Assembly (NCBI RefSeq): GCF_000186865.1
Contig: NW_008705611.1
Location: 50,546 to 103,587, forward strand
Direction: 5' to 3'
Source of the DNA: Aureococcus anophagefferens
Lineage: Eukaryota; Sar; Pelagophyceae; Pelagomonadales; Pelagomonadaceae
Length of the DNA stretch: 53,042 nt
Shown: in pieces, positions 18,428-30,100 of the stretch
Layout: every line of letters starts with the position of its first letter
Position numbering within the stretch: the stretch's first letter is position 1
The notes under the pieces: generated by a model
Told to the model about the DNA's origin: nothing
The model's database searches: none
What the model saw: the letters and a program-made list of their open reading frames with translations, nothing else
Program-made: the position numbers and the translations under genes

Positions 18428-19427
18428 GCGGGGACGGCGCGTCCTACAAGCGGTACCCGCTCGGCGACACGAAGACCTTCGAGTCCCTCTTCTTCAAGGA
18501 CAAAAGCAAGCTCCTGTCTTTGCTCGACGCCTTCCACGCGAAGCGGGGGAAGTACGCCGTCGCTGGATTTCCGCACAAGCTCGGTGTTCTATTACACGGT
18601 CCCCCGGGGACGGGCAAGACGTCGCTCATCAAGGCCATCGCGCACCGCACGGGTCGGAACGTCGTCTCGATCAGCGTCGAGCGACAGGAGTGTTTTTTCG
18701 CGTGAATTTCGCCTGAAGATGTGAAGAAATCCGACCCCGTCGCACTCGGTAGGTCTCGATCCCGCTGACCAAGGTCCAAACGAACCAGGAGCTCATGGAC
18801 GCCGTCTTCGACCTCAAGTTCAACGTCGCGCACGTCGACTGCGCCGTGTCGCTGACCTTCCGGCAGACGATCTTCGTCCTCGAGGACGTCGACGCCGCGT
18901 CCTCCGTCGTCCTCAAGCGCGGCGAGGCGGCCGAGGAGGAGGCGGCGAAGCCGCCGCCCCCGGCGATCGCGGCCGACGCGGACCCCGTCTCCAAGCTCCT
19001 CGCGCTCATCGCCGCCGACGACGCGGCGACGGGGGCGACGTCGACGCTCTTCGCGCCCAAGCTGGACGCGGACCGCCTGGACCTGTCGGGCGTCCTGAAC
19101 GTGTTGGACGGCGTCGTCGACTCGCCGGGCCGCCTCATGATCATGACGACGAACCATCCGGAGAAGTTGGACCCGGCGCTGATCCGCCCGGGCCGCTGCG
19201 ACCTCCACATCCACCTCGGCCACATCCACCTCGAAGAAGCCGCGGAGATGGTCCGGCACTACGTGCTCTTCGGCCGCGAGATGACGCCCGGCGAGTCCGA
19301 GGCCTTCGCGACGGCCTGGGACGCGCGCGCGACGCGCGACGTGACGCCCGCGACCCTCGAGCAGATCTGCGCGGGCGCCGACGACCTCGCCGGCGTCCTC
19401 GCGGCCCTCGCGCGACTCCGCCCGTGA
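17641..19427 (+). CDS. BCS1-like AAA ATPase, two exons
   Basis: Exons 17641-18663 and 18753-19427 join in phase 0 to 565 residues. A hydrophobic helix lies near the N-terminus (LFIVAFLPTFITLV). A BCS1-type middle domain follows, interrupted by an acidic Gly/Asp linker. The AAA domain has Walker A GPPGTGKTSLIKAIAH at about residue 320, the joint NVVSIPLTKVQTNQ across the intron, Walker B TIFVLEDVDA and the sensor/arginine finger region TTNHPEKLDPALIRPGR. Its order and spacing match the divergent paralogue at 15596-17358, which has no intron at this point. The likely role is a membrane-anchored chaperone or translocase, mitochondrial if it follows BCS1. The stop is 30 bp from the convergent F-box-like gene. 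Confidence 0.85.
18664..18752 (+). other. 89-nt intron flanked by a perfect 9-bp direct repeat
   Basis: GTCTCGATC occurs at 18664-18672, where its first GT serves as donor, and again at 18753-18761 as the first exon bases after GGTAG. Removing one copy plus the insert restores a continuous AAA domain identical in layout to the intronless paralogue. The insert has no visible similarity to the 200-bp introner family of the neighbouring gene. Confidence 0.8.
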
Positions 19428-19457
19428 AATGTACATCGAATTATGATACTATCCACA

Positions 19458-20906
19458 CTATTCATCATCCGCGGCGAGCTCGAAGGCGCAGCAGCAGCAG
19501 GTCTTGACGCAGGCCGGCGGGCCCGTGTCGACGAGGAGCTGGGCCACGAGTATCCCCGCCTCGAACTCGCCGTCGAGCTGGAGCGACGCGACGCCGTCGA
19601 CGGCGAGGGCGTCGGGCCAGCAGGAGAGTTTCCGCAGCCGCCGCGCGGACGCGCCGAAGGGCGTCGCCGGCGACTCGGCCCACGCGACGTCCGCGGCGGC
19701 CGCCGCCGCGTTCGGGCGGTCGTCGCGCACGGGCCCGCGGAGCGACAGGCGCCAGGCGCCGCCGCGGTCGTGCCACGTGCCCGCCAGCGTCGCCGTCGAC
19801 CACTCGAGGCGCCCGTCGCCGCGCGCGGACGCGACGGCGAGCGTCGCCGTCGCCGCGGATTTTTCCACCGCCAGCGAGAGCGTCGCCGCGGCGACGTAGC
19901 CGAGCTCCTTCGGGAGCGCCGTCGCCTCGATGTCCCGGAGGGACACCTTGGCGCCGAAGACGCTCGTCTCCGACGCCTTGCCCCAGGACGTGCCCCGGAG
20001 CTCGGAGACCGCGTCGGCGGCGGCCGCGAGCGCGACGCCCTCGAATTGGAGCGCGTTCGCGTAGGACACGTCGTCGTCGCCAAAGTAGGGCGCGCCGGGG
20101 AGGCGCGCGGACCAGACGCCCATGGCCCGGCACTGGCAGACCGCGTGGGGCGTGAAGCCGAAGGACCCGAGGAGCACGGGCCCGAGCCGGAGGCCCCGGT
20201 ACTCGCAGGGCGTGACGCAGTGGACGCCGACCATGGACGGGTTGTTGCCGAGCATGCCCTCGCCGTTGAGCCCCTCCTCGTGGAGCGCGAGGAGCACGAC
20301 GGCCGACGGCAGGTCGCCGTACTCCTTCTCCGCGAGGCCGCTCATCGCGACGCGGCAGCCGCCGCGGTCCATGCGCATGCGGCCGCGGAACCGCGTCCAC
20401 CGCGCGCGGCCGCCGCGGCGCACGCGCCGCCGCACGATGCGCGCGTCGCCCGCCTCGTCGACGCCGAGGGCCGCGCCGAGGGGGCCGTCGCCGTCGACCT
20501 CGAGCTCGAAGGACCCGACCTGCGAGCCGATGCCCGCGCTCGACGCGGTCCGCGACGCGCCCAATGCGATCTGCGTGCGGAACGTCGCCGACGCCAAACA
20601 GACCTCGCGCGGGCCGCAGCCCCGCGCCGCGTAGCCCAGCGGCGCGAAGGCCGCCGCCCAGACGCGCTCGACGCGCGACGCCTCGTGGAACGCCTTGCAG
20701 ACGCGCGCGGCGGACGTCAGCGACGGGATGTCGCCGAGGTAGGCCAGGATGTGGGCGCTGTGGTACATGTTCATGCGCCGCAGGGACGCCATCGTCGGCG
20801 ACCCGAGCCCCCGCGGGGCCGCCGGCGGCGGCGGGAGCGCGGGGCGGGGGTGCGGGCGCGGGGCCGCCACGGCGGCCATGGGATTCGGGGCTGCCACGGC
20901 GGCCAT
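19458..20906 (-). CDS. F-box-like protein with an Ala/Pro-rich N-terminus
   Basis: About 482 residues from the ATG at 20906, the first in this frame; the frame is open upstream and repetitive there. Near the start is an F-box-like segment, NMYHSAHILAYLGDIPSLTS then AARVCKAFHEASRVERVWAA, which would bind Skp1 in an SCF ubiquitin ligase. The remaining 380 residues are probably a beta-rich domain (FRGRMRMDRGGCRVAMSG, CRAMGVWSARLPGAPYFGDD) ending in a Cys-rich tail KTCCCCAFELAADDE. The N-terminus has short tandem repeats (MAAVAAPNP then MAAVAAPRP). Upstream in the same open frame SPAGAGAAP occurs twice, so the true start may be further out. The substrate is unknown. Confidence 0.65.
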   Translation of the reverse strand: MAAVAAPNPMAAVAAPRPHPRPALPPPPAAPRGLGSPTMASLRRMNMYHSAHILAYLGDIPSLTSAARVCKAFHEASRVERVWAAAFAPLGYAARGCGPREVCLASATFRTQIALGASRTASSAGIGSQVGSFELEVDGDGPLGAALGVDEAGDARIVRRRVRRGGRARWTRFRGRMRMDRGGCRVAMSGLAEKEYGDLPSAVVLLALHEEGLNGEGMLGNNPSMVGVHCVTPCEYRGLRLGPVLLGSFGFTPHAVCQCRAMGVWSARLPGAPYFGDDDVSYANALQFEGVALAAAADAVSELRGTSWGKASETSVFGAKVSLRDIEATALPKELGYVAAATLSLAVEKSAATATLAVASARGDGRLEWSTATLAGTWHDRGGAWRLSLRGPVRDDRPNAAAAAADVAWAESPATPFGASARRLRKLSCWPDALAVDGVASLQLDGEFEAGILVAQLLVDTGPPACVKTCCCCAFELAADDE

Positions 20907-21165
20907 GGAGTTTGGGGCTGCCCCTGCACCCGCCGGCGACGCCTCGGCGAGCCCGCAAAGCCGCGGAGCACGCGGCGCACCGACGCGTCCGGGGGCTGCC
21001 CCAGCGCCTGCTGGTGAGGTGGCCCTTTGTTCGAGGATGGAATTCGAAGATGCGCCCGCCAAAACCAGGGATGTTTCCCTGCACCTTAAGGCCTTTCACA
21101 TTCAAGCAGCCCGGTCGAGCGCTGGGCAGCTCAAACGCGGCGCGGCCGCCGCTGCGCGCCGAGCC

Positions 21166-24100
21166 ATGGGCGTGGGCTCGAGCACGCTCATCCTGCGGAA
21201 CGTCGAGGAGGGGACGAGCGAGCAGCGCCTCGAGGAGATCATCGAGAAGTTCGCCTTCTTCAAGCGCTGGAGTCTAAAGGACGTGCGCTTCAGCCTCGAC
21301 GCCTACGGCGGCCTGCCGCACGCCTTCGACCGCCAGCCCGGCGAGGAGGTCGTCGCGCTGCCGCGGAGCCTCGCCGGCGACCTCCTCGGGCGCCAGACGT
21401 CCTGGGCCGACTACTACAAGATCACCTACGAGACGGAGACGCTCCGGCGGTCCGCGGACAGCGAGCGCGAGCGGCGCAAGTGGCACTGCGCGTCCTTCGG
21501 GTTCTCCATGAAGGTCGACGCGACCGCCAAGGGCGAGCTCGAGAGCTACCGCATGTTCCTCGACGACGTGCCGTCGCCGCCGCCGGAGAACTTTGAGAAT
21601 CCCGCGCACACGGACGACGAGGACGACGGCGAGGACGGGCCCGAGGATTTGGGCCCGGCGGCGCGCGCCCTCGAGGCCGGCGCGCCGGCGCCGGCGCCCG
21701 GCGACGACGGCGGCGAGCACGGCCTGCTGGCCCTCGTCGCGGCCGCGGCCGGCGCGCCGGGCCCCGCGCCGAGCCCCGAGGACACGCCCGAGGCCGCCGT
21801 CGCGCCCGAGGCCGTGCCGCCGGCCGAGGCGCCGCGGAGCCTGCCGAAGAAGTGGGACCCGACGCTGCGGTCGCCCGTGTTCTTCGGCTACGAGGACGTG
21901 ACCGTCGGCCAGGAGGCCGCCGCGGAGAAGAAGGCGCTGGAAGCGCAGAACTCCAAGGAGGACGCCGTCGCGACGGCCCAGCGGCTCAAGCGCACGGAGG
22001 CCATCGAGAAGTACCGCGGCGACTGCCTGGCGCGCAAGCAGGCGCGCGACCGCAAGCTCAAGACTTTGGAGGAGGCGCACCACAAGGCCGCGCGCGTGCG
22101 CAAGGCCAACTACACGGGCCGGCGCCAGGTCTGCGCGTCCATCCTGGAGAAGATGGAGCTCGACAAGCGCTTCGACGCCGACGAGCGCGCGGCGACGGCG
22201 GCGACGGACGCCGAGGCGAACCGGCTCCACGTGCACAACCTCGAGCGCGAGTCGCACGAGGCCCGGGACTGTGTCGAATTCAACCGCTGGTTTGGGTGGT
22301 CCTGACCAAACTTGAGAATTCTCTAGCTCGGTCACATCGAAGTCGATTCGGCCGATTTTTGGACGAATCGATCGCTCTCGTCGAGTTCTCGAAGCCGAGT
22401 TGAAAAGCTTGTGTCGAACCGTTCGAATACGCGCACATTGAAGTCGGGTTGAAGATTTGAATTCGGCACAGGCCCAGGAGCTCGAGAAGATGGTGCTCGA
22501 GTCGCTCCAGATCGACGGCGCGGAGTCGTGCACCGCGCCCGGCGGGCGGCGGCTCGAGCTCCAGGCGCGCGACGGCCTGCGCGCGGGCCAGCGGGCCCTC
22601 GACCAGGCCTGCAAGGACCTCGAGGAGGCCCAGGAGGCGCTGGAGCTCCAGCGGACGGACATCCCGCTGCCCGGCGACGACCTCGACGGCGACGACAAGG
22701 ACAAGGGCATCGGCTTCGTCGCGGCGATGAAGAGCCGCGTCCACGAGCGGGAGGGCGCCCTGCGCCTGGCCCTCAAGAACCTCGACGACGCCGAGGCCAT
22801 GCTCGAGCGCGCGGTGCTGCGGCGCCGCAAGGAGGACCACATCCTCGCGCTCTTCGCGGCGCTGGGCGCCGCGGAGGCGACGGGCACGTCCTGGGACCAC
22901 CGCGCGACGGAGGACCCGCCCTACACGACGGCGAACACCGTGGACCTGGCCGTGGGCCTGACGATCCTGTGCAGCGACGTCCTCGCGGACCGGGTCCGCG
23001 TGCTGCTGCGCATCTTCGACTACGACGGCGACGGCTTCCTGGAACAGGCGGAGATCGTCGCGGCGCTCAAGTGCGCGTCGCGGCTGCTGGGCGGTTTGGG
23101 CTTTTTGAAGCGGCCGGCGGCGGACCTCGAGCTCGACTCCGTGGCGCTGCGGGCCATCGCGGAGCAGCGCGTCGCGACGGACGGCCTGGGCATGACGCTC
23201 TACGAGGCCCAGGACTGGCTCGTGCACCTCGTGGCCAACTCGACGTTCCTCAGCGGCCTCTTCAACGTCAAGTTCGCCTTCGGCGAGCTCAGCGCCTACC
23301 AGCGGCAGAAGATCCCCGTCGTGCGCCTCTTCGAGCTCGGGCTCCTACGACCCGCGGACGTCAAGTACCACATCGCGCAGGACGCGGCGCGGTACCGGCC
23401 CCAGCTCTTCACGGAGAACAAGCTGACGCTCCACGAGCGCGCCTTCGCCCGGGGCTCCGACGACCCGCTCAAGTCGGACTACTCGCGGTTCCTGCCCAAG
23501 TCGTCGAGCCGGTCGCTGTCGAAGATCGTGCCCCTGAAGCATGGCCACCTCGCGAATTTGACGGTCTACGAGCACAACATCGCCTTCCGCTGCGCCTGCC
23601 TCCTGCAGAACGCCTACCGCGGCGCCAAGTCGCGGGGCAAGGCCGAGCACCTCGCCAAGGTCCAGGCCTTCCAGCAGGCGCAGATCGTCGCGACGAACGA
23701 CGCGCGCGCCAAGGTCGTCGCGGACTTCCAGGCCAAGGAGGCCCAGACGGGCCTGAGCCGCCACACCTGGGACGCCAAGGTGCGCATCTTCCAGGCGCGG
23801 AAGCGCGCCGAGGGCCACCCGCTCGACCGCGACGCGGCCGTGCGCATGATGCAGGAGGAGGCGTGCGAGGCGGTGGCGAAGCAGGTCGGCAAGCGCTTCG
23901 CGGAGATGCAGAAGGAGCGGGGGCTCACGGCCGACGGCAAGCACGCGCCCAAGCCGGGAGCCGCCCTCGCGCCGCCGCCCAAGGACGTGCGGTCGCTCCA
24001 CAACACCATGTCCGTCTTCGCGTCGGGCCTCGCGAAGATCGGCCACCGCGGCGAACCCTTGCCCGACGAGAAGATCGCGACGCCCCGGCGCGACGACGCG

Positions 24101-27100
24101 CCGTCGACAGACGTCGCGCCCGCCGGCGGGGCGGCGGCGGCGGCGCCCGAGGACCCGGGCTACGGCGACGCGGCCGCGTACAAGGTCGCGTACGAATCGC
24201 AGTCGACGAAGCGCGTCGAGTCCATGGTCCTCGGCTCCTTTCCCCAGGGTCTGCACGCCACGGGCGAGAACGACTACGAGCGGAGCGTGCGGCGCGCCTA
24301 CGGCGACCCGGACCCGCCGGAGCAGGAATTGCAAATTCGCCTGCGGTCCATCAACCAGGTGCTGACGAGCCTGAAGACGGACGAGCTGCTCCTGGAGCTG
24401 CCGTCGAAGCGCCTGCTCATGAAATACGTGGAGCGCGCGCTGGGCCTGGACCACGCCTGCCTCGGGTCCGATAGCATCGAGAACCACCTCTTCGGCGGCG
24501 CGTTCGGCGCCCCGGAGCTCGACGTGTCGCGCGCGACGCTCGTCGCGTACCGGCCCACGTTCTCCCCGGCCTTCCCCGGCCTGGGCCTGCCGGACGTCGA
24601 GGAAGTCGTTCGCGGGCGGAAGATCGAGTTCTTCCCCAAGGACCTCGACGACCACTTCCGCATCGTCCACACGCAGGACGTCGTCGCGGAGGCGCTGCGC
24701 AAGTTCCTCTGCTCCGACTTCGAGAGCGGGCTCCTGAGCTCCTACGTGGTAGAGAAGCACGCGACGCACGACTCCTGGCTCCAGCGGCGCGCCGTCGAGG
24801 TCGCCGAGGCCGGCGCGGCGTCCGCGCGCGACCTCCTGGACCGCAAGGTCCGCGCCGCGCTCAGTGCCGCGCGACCGGGCACGACGCCCGCGATGCTCAT
24901 CAACCCCACGGTCGACGAGCTCATGGAGGGCTACGACGGCGCGCTGGCGAAGCTCGACGCGGCAGCCAAGGAGGCGCGGTCGTCCATCGCCAAGCTCCAG
25001 AACAAGCTGCGGATCATGGACGTCACGCGGCGCGAGCTCGGGCGGCGCCGCGGCGACATGGCGCGGTGCCGGAGCCAGATCCTCGGCAACCCGCCGGGCG
25101 TCGTCGTCGCGCCCCGGGACCGCGAGGACTGGACGGAGCGCTACTTCGCGGCGCTCGCGGAGGCCGCCGGCGACTCGGCGCCGACGCGGCTCAGCGCGAA
25201 CGTCGGCGGGCGACTGAAGCACGCGGACGCGCTCCGGCTCGAGGAGCTCGTCGCCGTCTGCGAGGGCTTCTTGGACGTGGCCCTGCGCGGGGCCACGACG
25301 ATCCTCCATGAGATGCACCTGCCCCCGGCGGAGAAGACGATCAAGCCCTGCCACACCAAGGACGCGGACGGCCGCGCCGTCGAGGCGGGCCGCGGCGTCG
25401 ACGGCGGTTTGGTGTACAAGTACGAGGCCTGGAACGTGCGCTTCGAGATCTGCGTCGACGACCACGGCATCTTCAACGGATCCGACGAGTACGCGGCCAA
25501 GGCCGGGGGCCACCACCGCAACGGCGCGCGCGAGTACCTGCGCCAGGCGCTCGAGTGCGAGAACGTCCGCGCGCCGCTGTCGTGCACCGTCGACTACCAC
25601 GGCTTCCGCGTGCTCGCCGTCGCCAAGCTCGACCTCGTGCAGGTGACCTTTGGGGAGGGCGGCGAGGTGCGGCGCGAGCGCGAGGAGCTCGTCCACGGCA
25701 CGGACGACCGCGGGTCGTCGCTGCACAACTCGAACCGGGCCATGGACCACATTTTGGCGGCCATGGCCGCGAAGCTCAACCTGGCCAAGCACGCGGTCAA
25801 GGGCTCCAAGGACCTCAACGCCAAGGAGATGTGGGCCTCGGTGGACCTGCGCGGCTTCCGCATGGCGGACCAGAAGACCTTCGGGCTGCTGAATTTGTGG
25901 CGCGCGTTCCCCTCGGAGTCGCCCGAGGAGACGAAGCACCTCGCCGCGGCGCCGCGGGGCCACTCCATCTTCTGGCGCATGCTCCGGCCCGAGTACGTCC
26001 GGTCGCTCCCGCTGCCCCTGTCGCCGGACGCGAACTGCGCCGTCACGTCGTCGACGGCCGACGGCGACGAGCACACGCGGCGCGCGCGCGAGGCCACGCG
26101 GACCCTGGTGACGGAGCGGCTCGCGGCGCTCGCGGAGCACCTCGCCGCGCGGGGGCCCCTGGGCCCCCAGCCCGCGGGGCCGCCCGTGAACGTCTTCGGG
26201 GACGTGGCCCAGGGCGACGACGCGCCGCTCATGGACGTGGGCTTCGGCGACGGCGACCAGAAACTCGGCGCCGCGCGGAACTGGGGCCTCGACGTCACGG
26301 CGGAGCTCCACCAGCGGGGCGTGAACCTGCGGCATTTAGGATTACTCCGCCAGCGCTTCTGGCGGCGGCTCACGGGCGGCGCGCGCTGCGACTTCGGGAG
26401 CAACGTGCTCCGCACGTCCGTGGACTTCCGGCTCGAGGTGGGCCGCGGCGCGCGGCTGCTCGTCGCGGGCCACGTCTTCCACGTCAGCAAGGAGGAGACG
26501 CGGCCCTTCACGCAGTACGAGTGCCCCGTCGACGAGACCTTCGAGGGCCTGAGCACGAACGACGTGCCCGTCTTCACCGGGGAAGTGCGCGACGCGCGGA
26601 ACTCGTCCGCGGTGCGCGTCGCGATCCTCGTCGAGATGGTCGCGCGGTCCGCGAAGAACCTGCTGCGCTTCGCGCTGCGGCGGTCGGCGCAGCTCCACGG
26701 TAACTGCGTCGTCGCGTCCGTCGCGACGCCCTTCGCCGTGGACCTGCTGAACGCGATCACGGGCGCGCACGCGCGCGCGGACGCGACGTGGCGCGAGGAG
26801 TTGGTGCCCGGCGTGCTCCAGCGCTTCGGGGACGTGGCCGTCAACCCCGTCGAGTCCGTGACCGTGCGGTCGACGCTGCTCCCGACGCTGCCCTACCTCG
26901 TGCGTAGGGTGTGCGCGCTGGCGGGCGTCGAGGTGAGCCACCGGTCGCTCGCGGCGCTCGACGCGGCGCCCGAGGGCTTCGAGTTCACGCCGCAGGATCT
27001 GAGCGCGGGCGCGACGGACAACGCGGCGACGTCCCTCGGCGCGAACTCGGGCGCGTCCCCGGCCGTGCGGCCCATCGTCAAGCACGGCGTGCCCTTTCTG

Positions 27101-30100
27101 GACGTGGCGCGGGGCACGCTGCTGGCCGCGAGGGCCCGCGCGTCCAGAGGCGCGACGTTCGGGGCTCTGGTGCTGAGCCACCGGCCGCCGCTCTACCTGC
27201 CCCTGGACGAGCGGCCGGGTTCCCACCTCGCGAGGAACCGGGGCGACGCGGGCCACAGCCTCGACGGCTACTTCACGCAGGGCATCACGCCGGGCGTCGC
27301 CTTCGCTAGCGCGCACGACGCGTCCATGGACGACGTCCGCCGCGGCGAGGGCGCGCGGTGCTGCCGCTTCTCGCCGGAGGAGGGCGGCCACATCGTCTGC
27401 GCCTACGCGGCGCGCTGCGCGCCCCAGAAGCCGTCGGAGCACTTCACGATGGAGCTCTGGGCCCTCGTGGCGCCGGGCGGCGAGGGCACGGCGCGCGTCG
27501 CGGCGATGACGGGGAGAGGCGCTTTGTCCGTGCGGACGACGGACGACTGGTGCTTCACGCTGTTCTGCGGCGTCGCGGAGATCGTCGCCCACGGCCCGCC
27601 GGCGCGGATCGGCTCCTGGAACCACGTCTGCGGGAGCTACGACGGCACGATGATGCGGCTCCTCGTGAACGCGCGGCTCGTGGCCCAGGTCGAGGTCGGG
27701 GCAGGACAAGAGAGCGAAATTCCCAACTTCAAAGGCTCCTTTCTCGGCGGTTTTCCACTCGTTTCGGCTGATTTTTGGACGAGCGATCATCTCTCGGAAC
27801 GGTCTCGAAGCGTGGATGCTTTTTCCGGAACGCGCGCGCGCGGAACACTCACGTTGAAGCGACGTTGAATCACCCTTGTGCTGCCCAGGTCGAGGTCGCG
27901 CCCGAAGTCGCGCGCTTCGACGCCGCGGCGTCCGCGGCGCGCCGGGAGACGCTGGACAAGATCGACGACCAGGAGAAGGAGGCGCGCGACATGTGCAAGG
28001 ACGCCACGGAGAAGCAGGCGACGCAGTACATGCGGTCCAAGGAGGGCCTCCAGCGCATCAAGGCCGCGGCGATCAAGCTCGTCGAGCAGGCGGACTTCAA
28101 GGCCAAGATGGACAACAAGGCCAAGGAGCACGGCAAGGCTCGCCTGGGCAAGCAGGAGGCGCTCCAGCAGGCGCGGGCCAACTACCGCACGGAGCTCTAC
28201 ATGAGCAACGTGAAGAACATCGCCAACGAGTTCCGCCGGCTCCGCGACGACGTCGCGGACCGCGCGCGCAAGGAGCTCGACGCGGCCCTCGAGCGGTCGC
28301 GGCGGCCCGTCGTCGTCGGCGCGACGTGCCCGTCGGGCCGCGCGAGGTCCGGCCGCCACTTCTGGCACGGCTGCCTGAGCCACGTCGCCGTCTACGACGG
28401 CTACCTGTCGCCCGACGACGTCGCGCGCCACGCGCGCGCGGGCGCGACGGGCGGCAGTGCCCTGGGCGGCACGGCGGCGCGCGAGCGCGACGCGGCGCGG
28501 CTCTTCGCGCTGGCGGCGGAGCGCTTCGCCTGCGCCGTCGTCCACCAGCCCGACGACCCGCGGATCCGCGAGCACTACGCCTTGGTGCTCTGCGACCACC
28601 TCGACCTCGAGGACGCGGACCCGCGGAACCGGCCGCCGGGCGGCGGCGACGCGAGCCCCGTGCCCGGCCCGGCCCTGCGCCGCGCGGCGGCGTGCCTCGA
28701 CCGCACGGTCGCGGCGCTCGAGGCCCACGGCTGCGCGGAGACGCTCTGCGAGCTCCTCCGGCGGCTCCCGGACGGCCCGCTCCACGCGCACCGCGCCGTC
28801 GACGTCTTCGATGCGCTCCTCCGCGTGGACCCGGCCTACTTCGCCAACCCGGAGGCGCACTACCCGCTCACGGAGCTCGCGCGCGTGCCGCCGCGCTTCG
28901 GCCTCGGCGCGCGCGACGCCGCGCCGCGGCTCCGGCGCGCCGCGGCGACGGTCTACCGCCTCGTGCTCGGCGAGCTGTCCCTCGCGGAGATCTACGGGGG
29001 CGTCGACCTGTCCTGGGCGCGGGACCTCGCGAGCGACGCGGCGCTGTGCGCGCTCGTGAAGCAGGCCGAGGACGACGAGGACGCGCGCGCGATCGAGCTC
29101 GGCAACCTCGGCGACGCCGACGGCATCTCGTCGGCGAATGGCCTGACGGACGCCGACGTGAAGCTCGTCTGCAACGCGCGGCGCCTGGCCGTGACGCTGG
29201 ACCTGACCGCGTGCGCGGACGTCACGGACGACGCGCTCGAATTCGCGGCCAAGTCGTGCACGTCGCTCCAGTCGCTCACGCTGGACGGCTGCGCCAAGCT
29301 CACGGACGCGGCCCTCTTCGCCGTCGCGAAGAAGACGCCGAACGCGACGCTGCTGAGCCTCCAGGGCTGCGGCCGCGTGACGAACGGTGGCCTCGAGCCG
29401 CTCTGCGGGTCCTGCCGCCACCTCATGGCGCTGAACCTGTCCTACTGCGGCGGCGTGAACAACGCGACGCTGGGGCTCGTGGCGCGGTTCCTGCGGGATC
29501 TGGAGCTGTTCCACGTCGCGTTCTGCACGGACATCTCGGACTCGGGCGCCCGCCCGCGCGGAACTCTTCGAGCGGACTTCAATGGGAGAACGGATGGGAC
29601 CAGACTCGTCGGCCGCGCTTCGGGAACTCGACGAGAGCACACGACTCGTCGAAAAATCAGCCGAATCGACGTCGATGTGACCGAGCGAGAGACCTTTGAC
29701 GTTCGGCCGCGACGTCCCGGCGCACCGGTCGATTCGCGCGCAGGCGTCTACGCGTTCGCGACGAAGTGCTTCGTGCCCAAGCTCAAGTCGCTGGACCTGT
29801 CGTTCTGCAGCGCCGTGAGCGACGACGGCGTCGCGGCGGTGGCGGAGAAGTGCACGAACCTCGAGTACCTGAACGTCGCGGGCCTCCACCGCGTGACGGA
29901 CTCGGCCGCGCGCCACGTGACGCACAACCTGTGGAAGCTGCGGACGCTGAACCTCGAGGACCTGCACCTCGTGACGGACGCCATCTTCCACTTCGACGCC
30001 GTGCGCGACGGCCGCATCGCGGCGTCGCAGAACATGCTGAGCCACCTCGCGGAGCTCCGCGCCGCGCGGAAATCGACGACTGGTTCCCCGCCAAACTTCA

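Noticed and set aside
23345..26335. A 996-codon minus-strand open frame inside the giant gene.
   Set aside because: It is a shadow of exon 2; the plus strand has the EF-hand and CLU-like motifs and joins in frame to the other exons.
29546..29743. Reading the antisense introner as coding because the frame is open.
   Set aside because: Its sequence matches the introner family, interrupts an LRR, and splicing restores the repeat.
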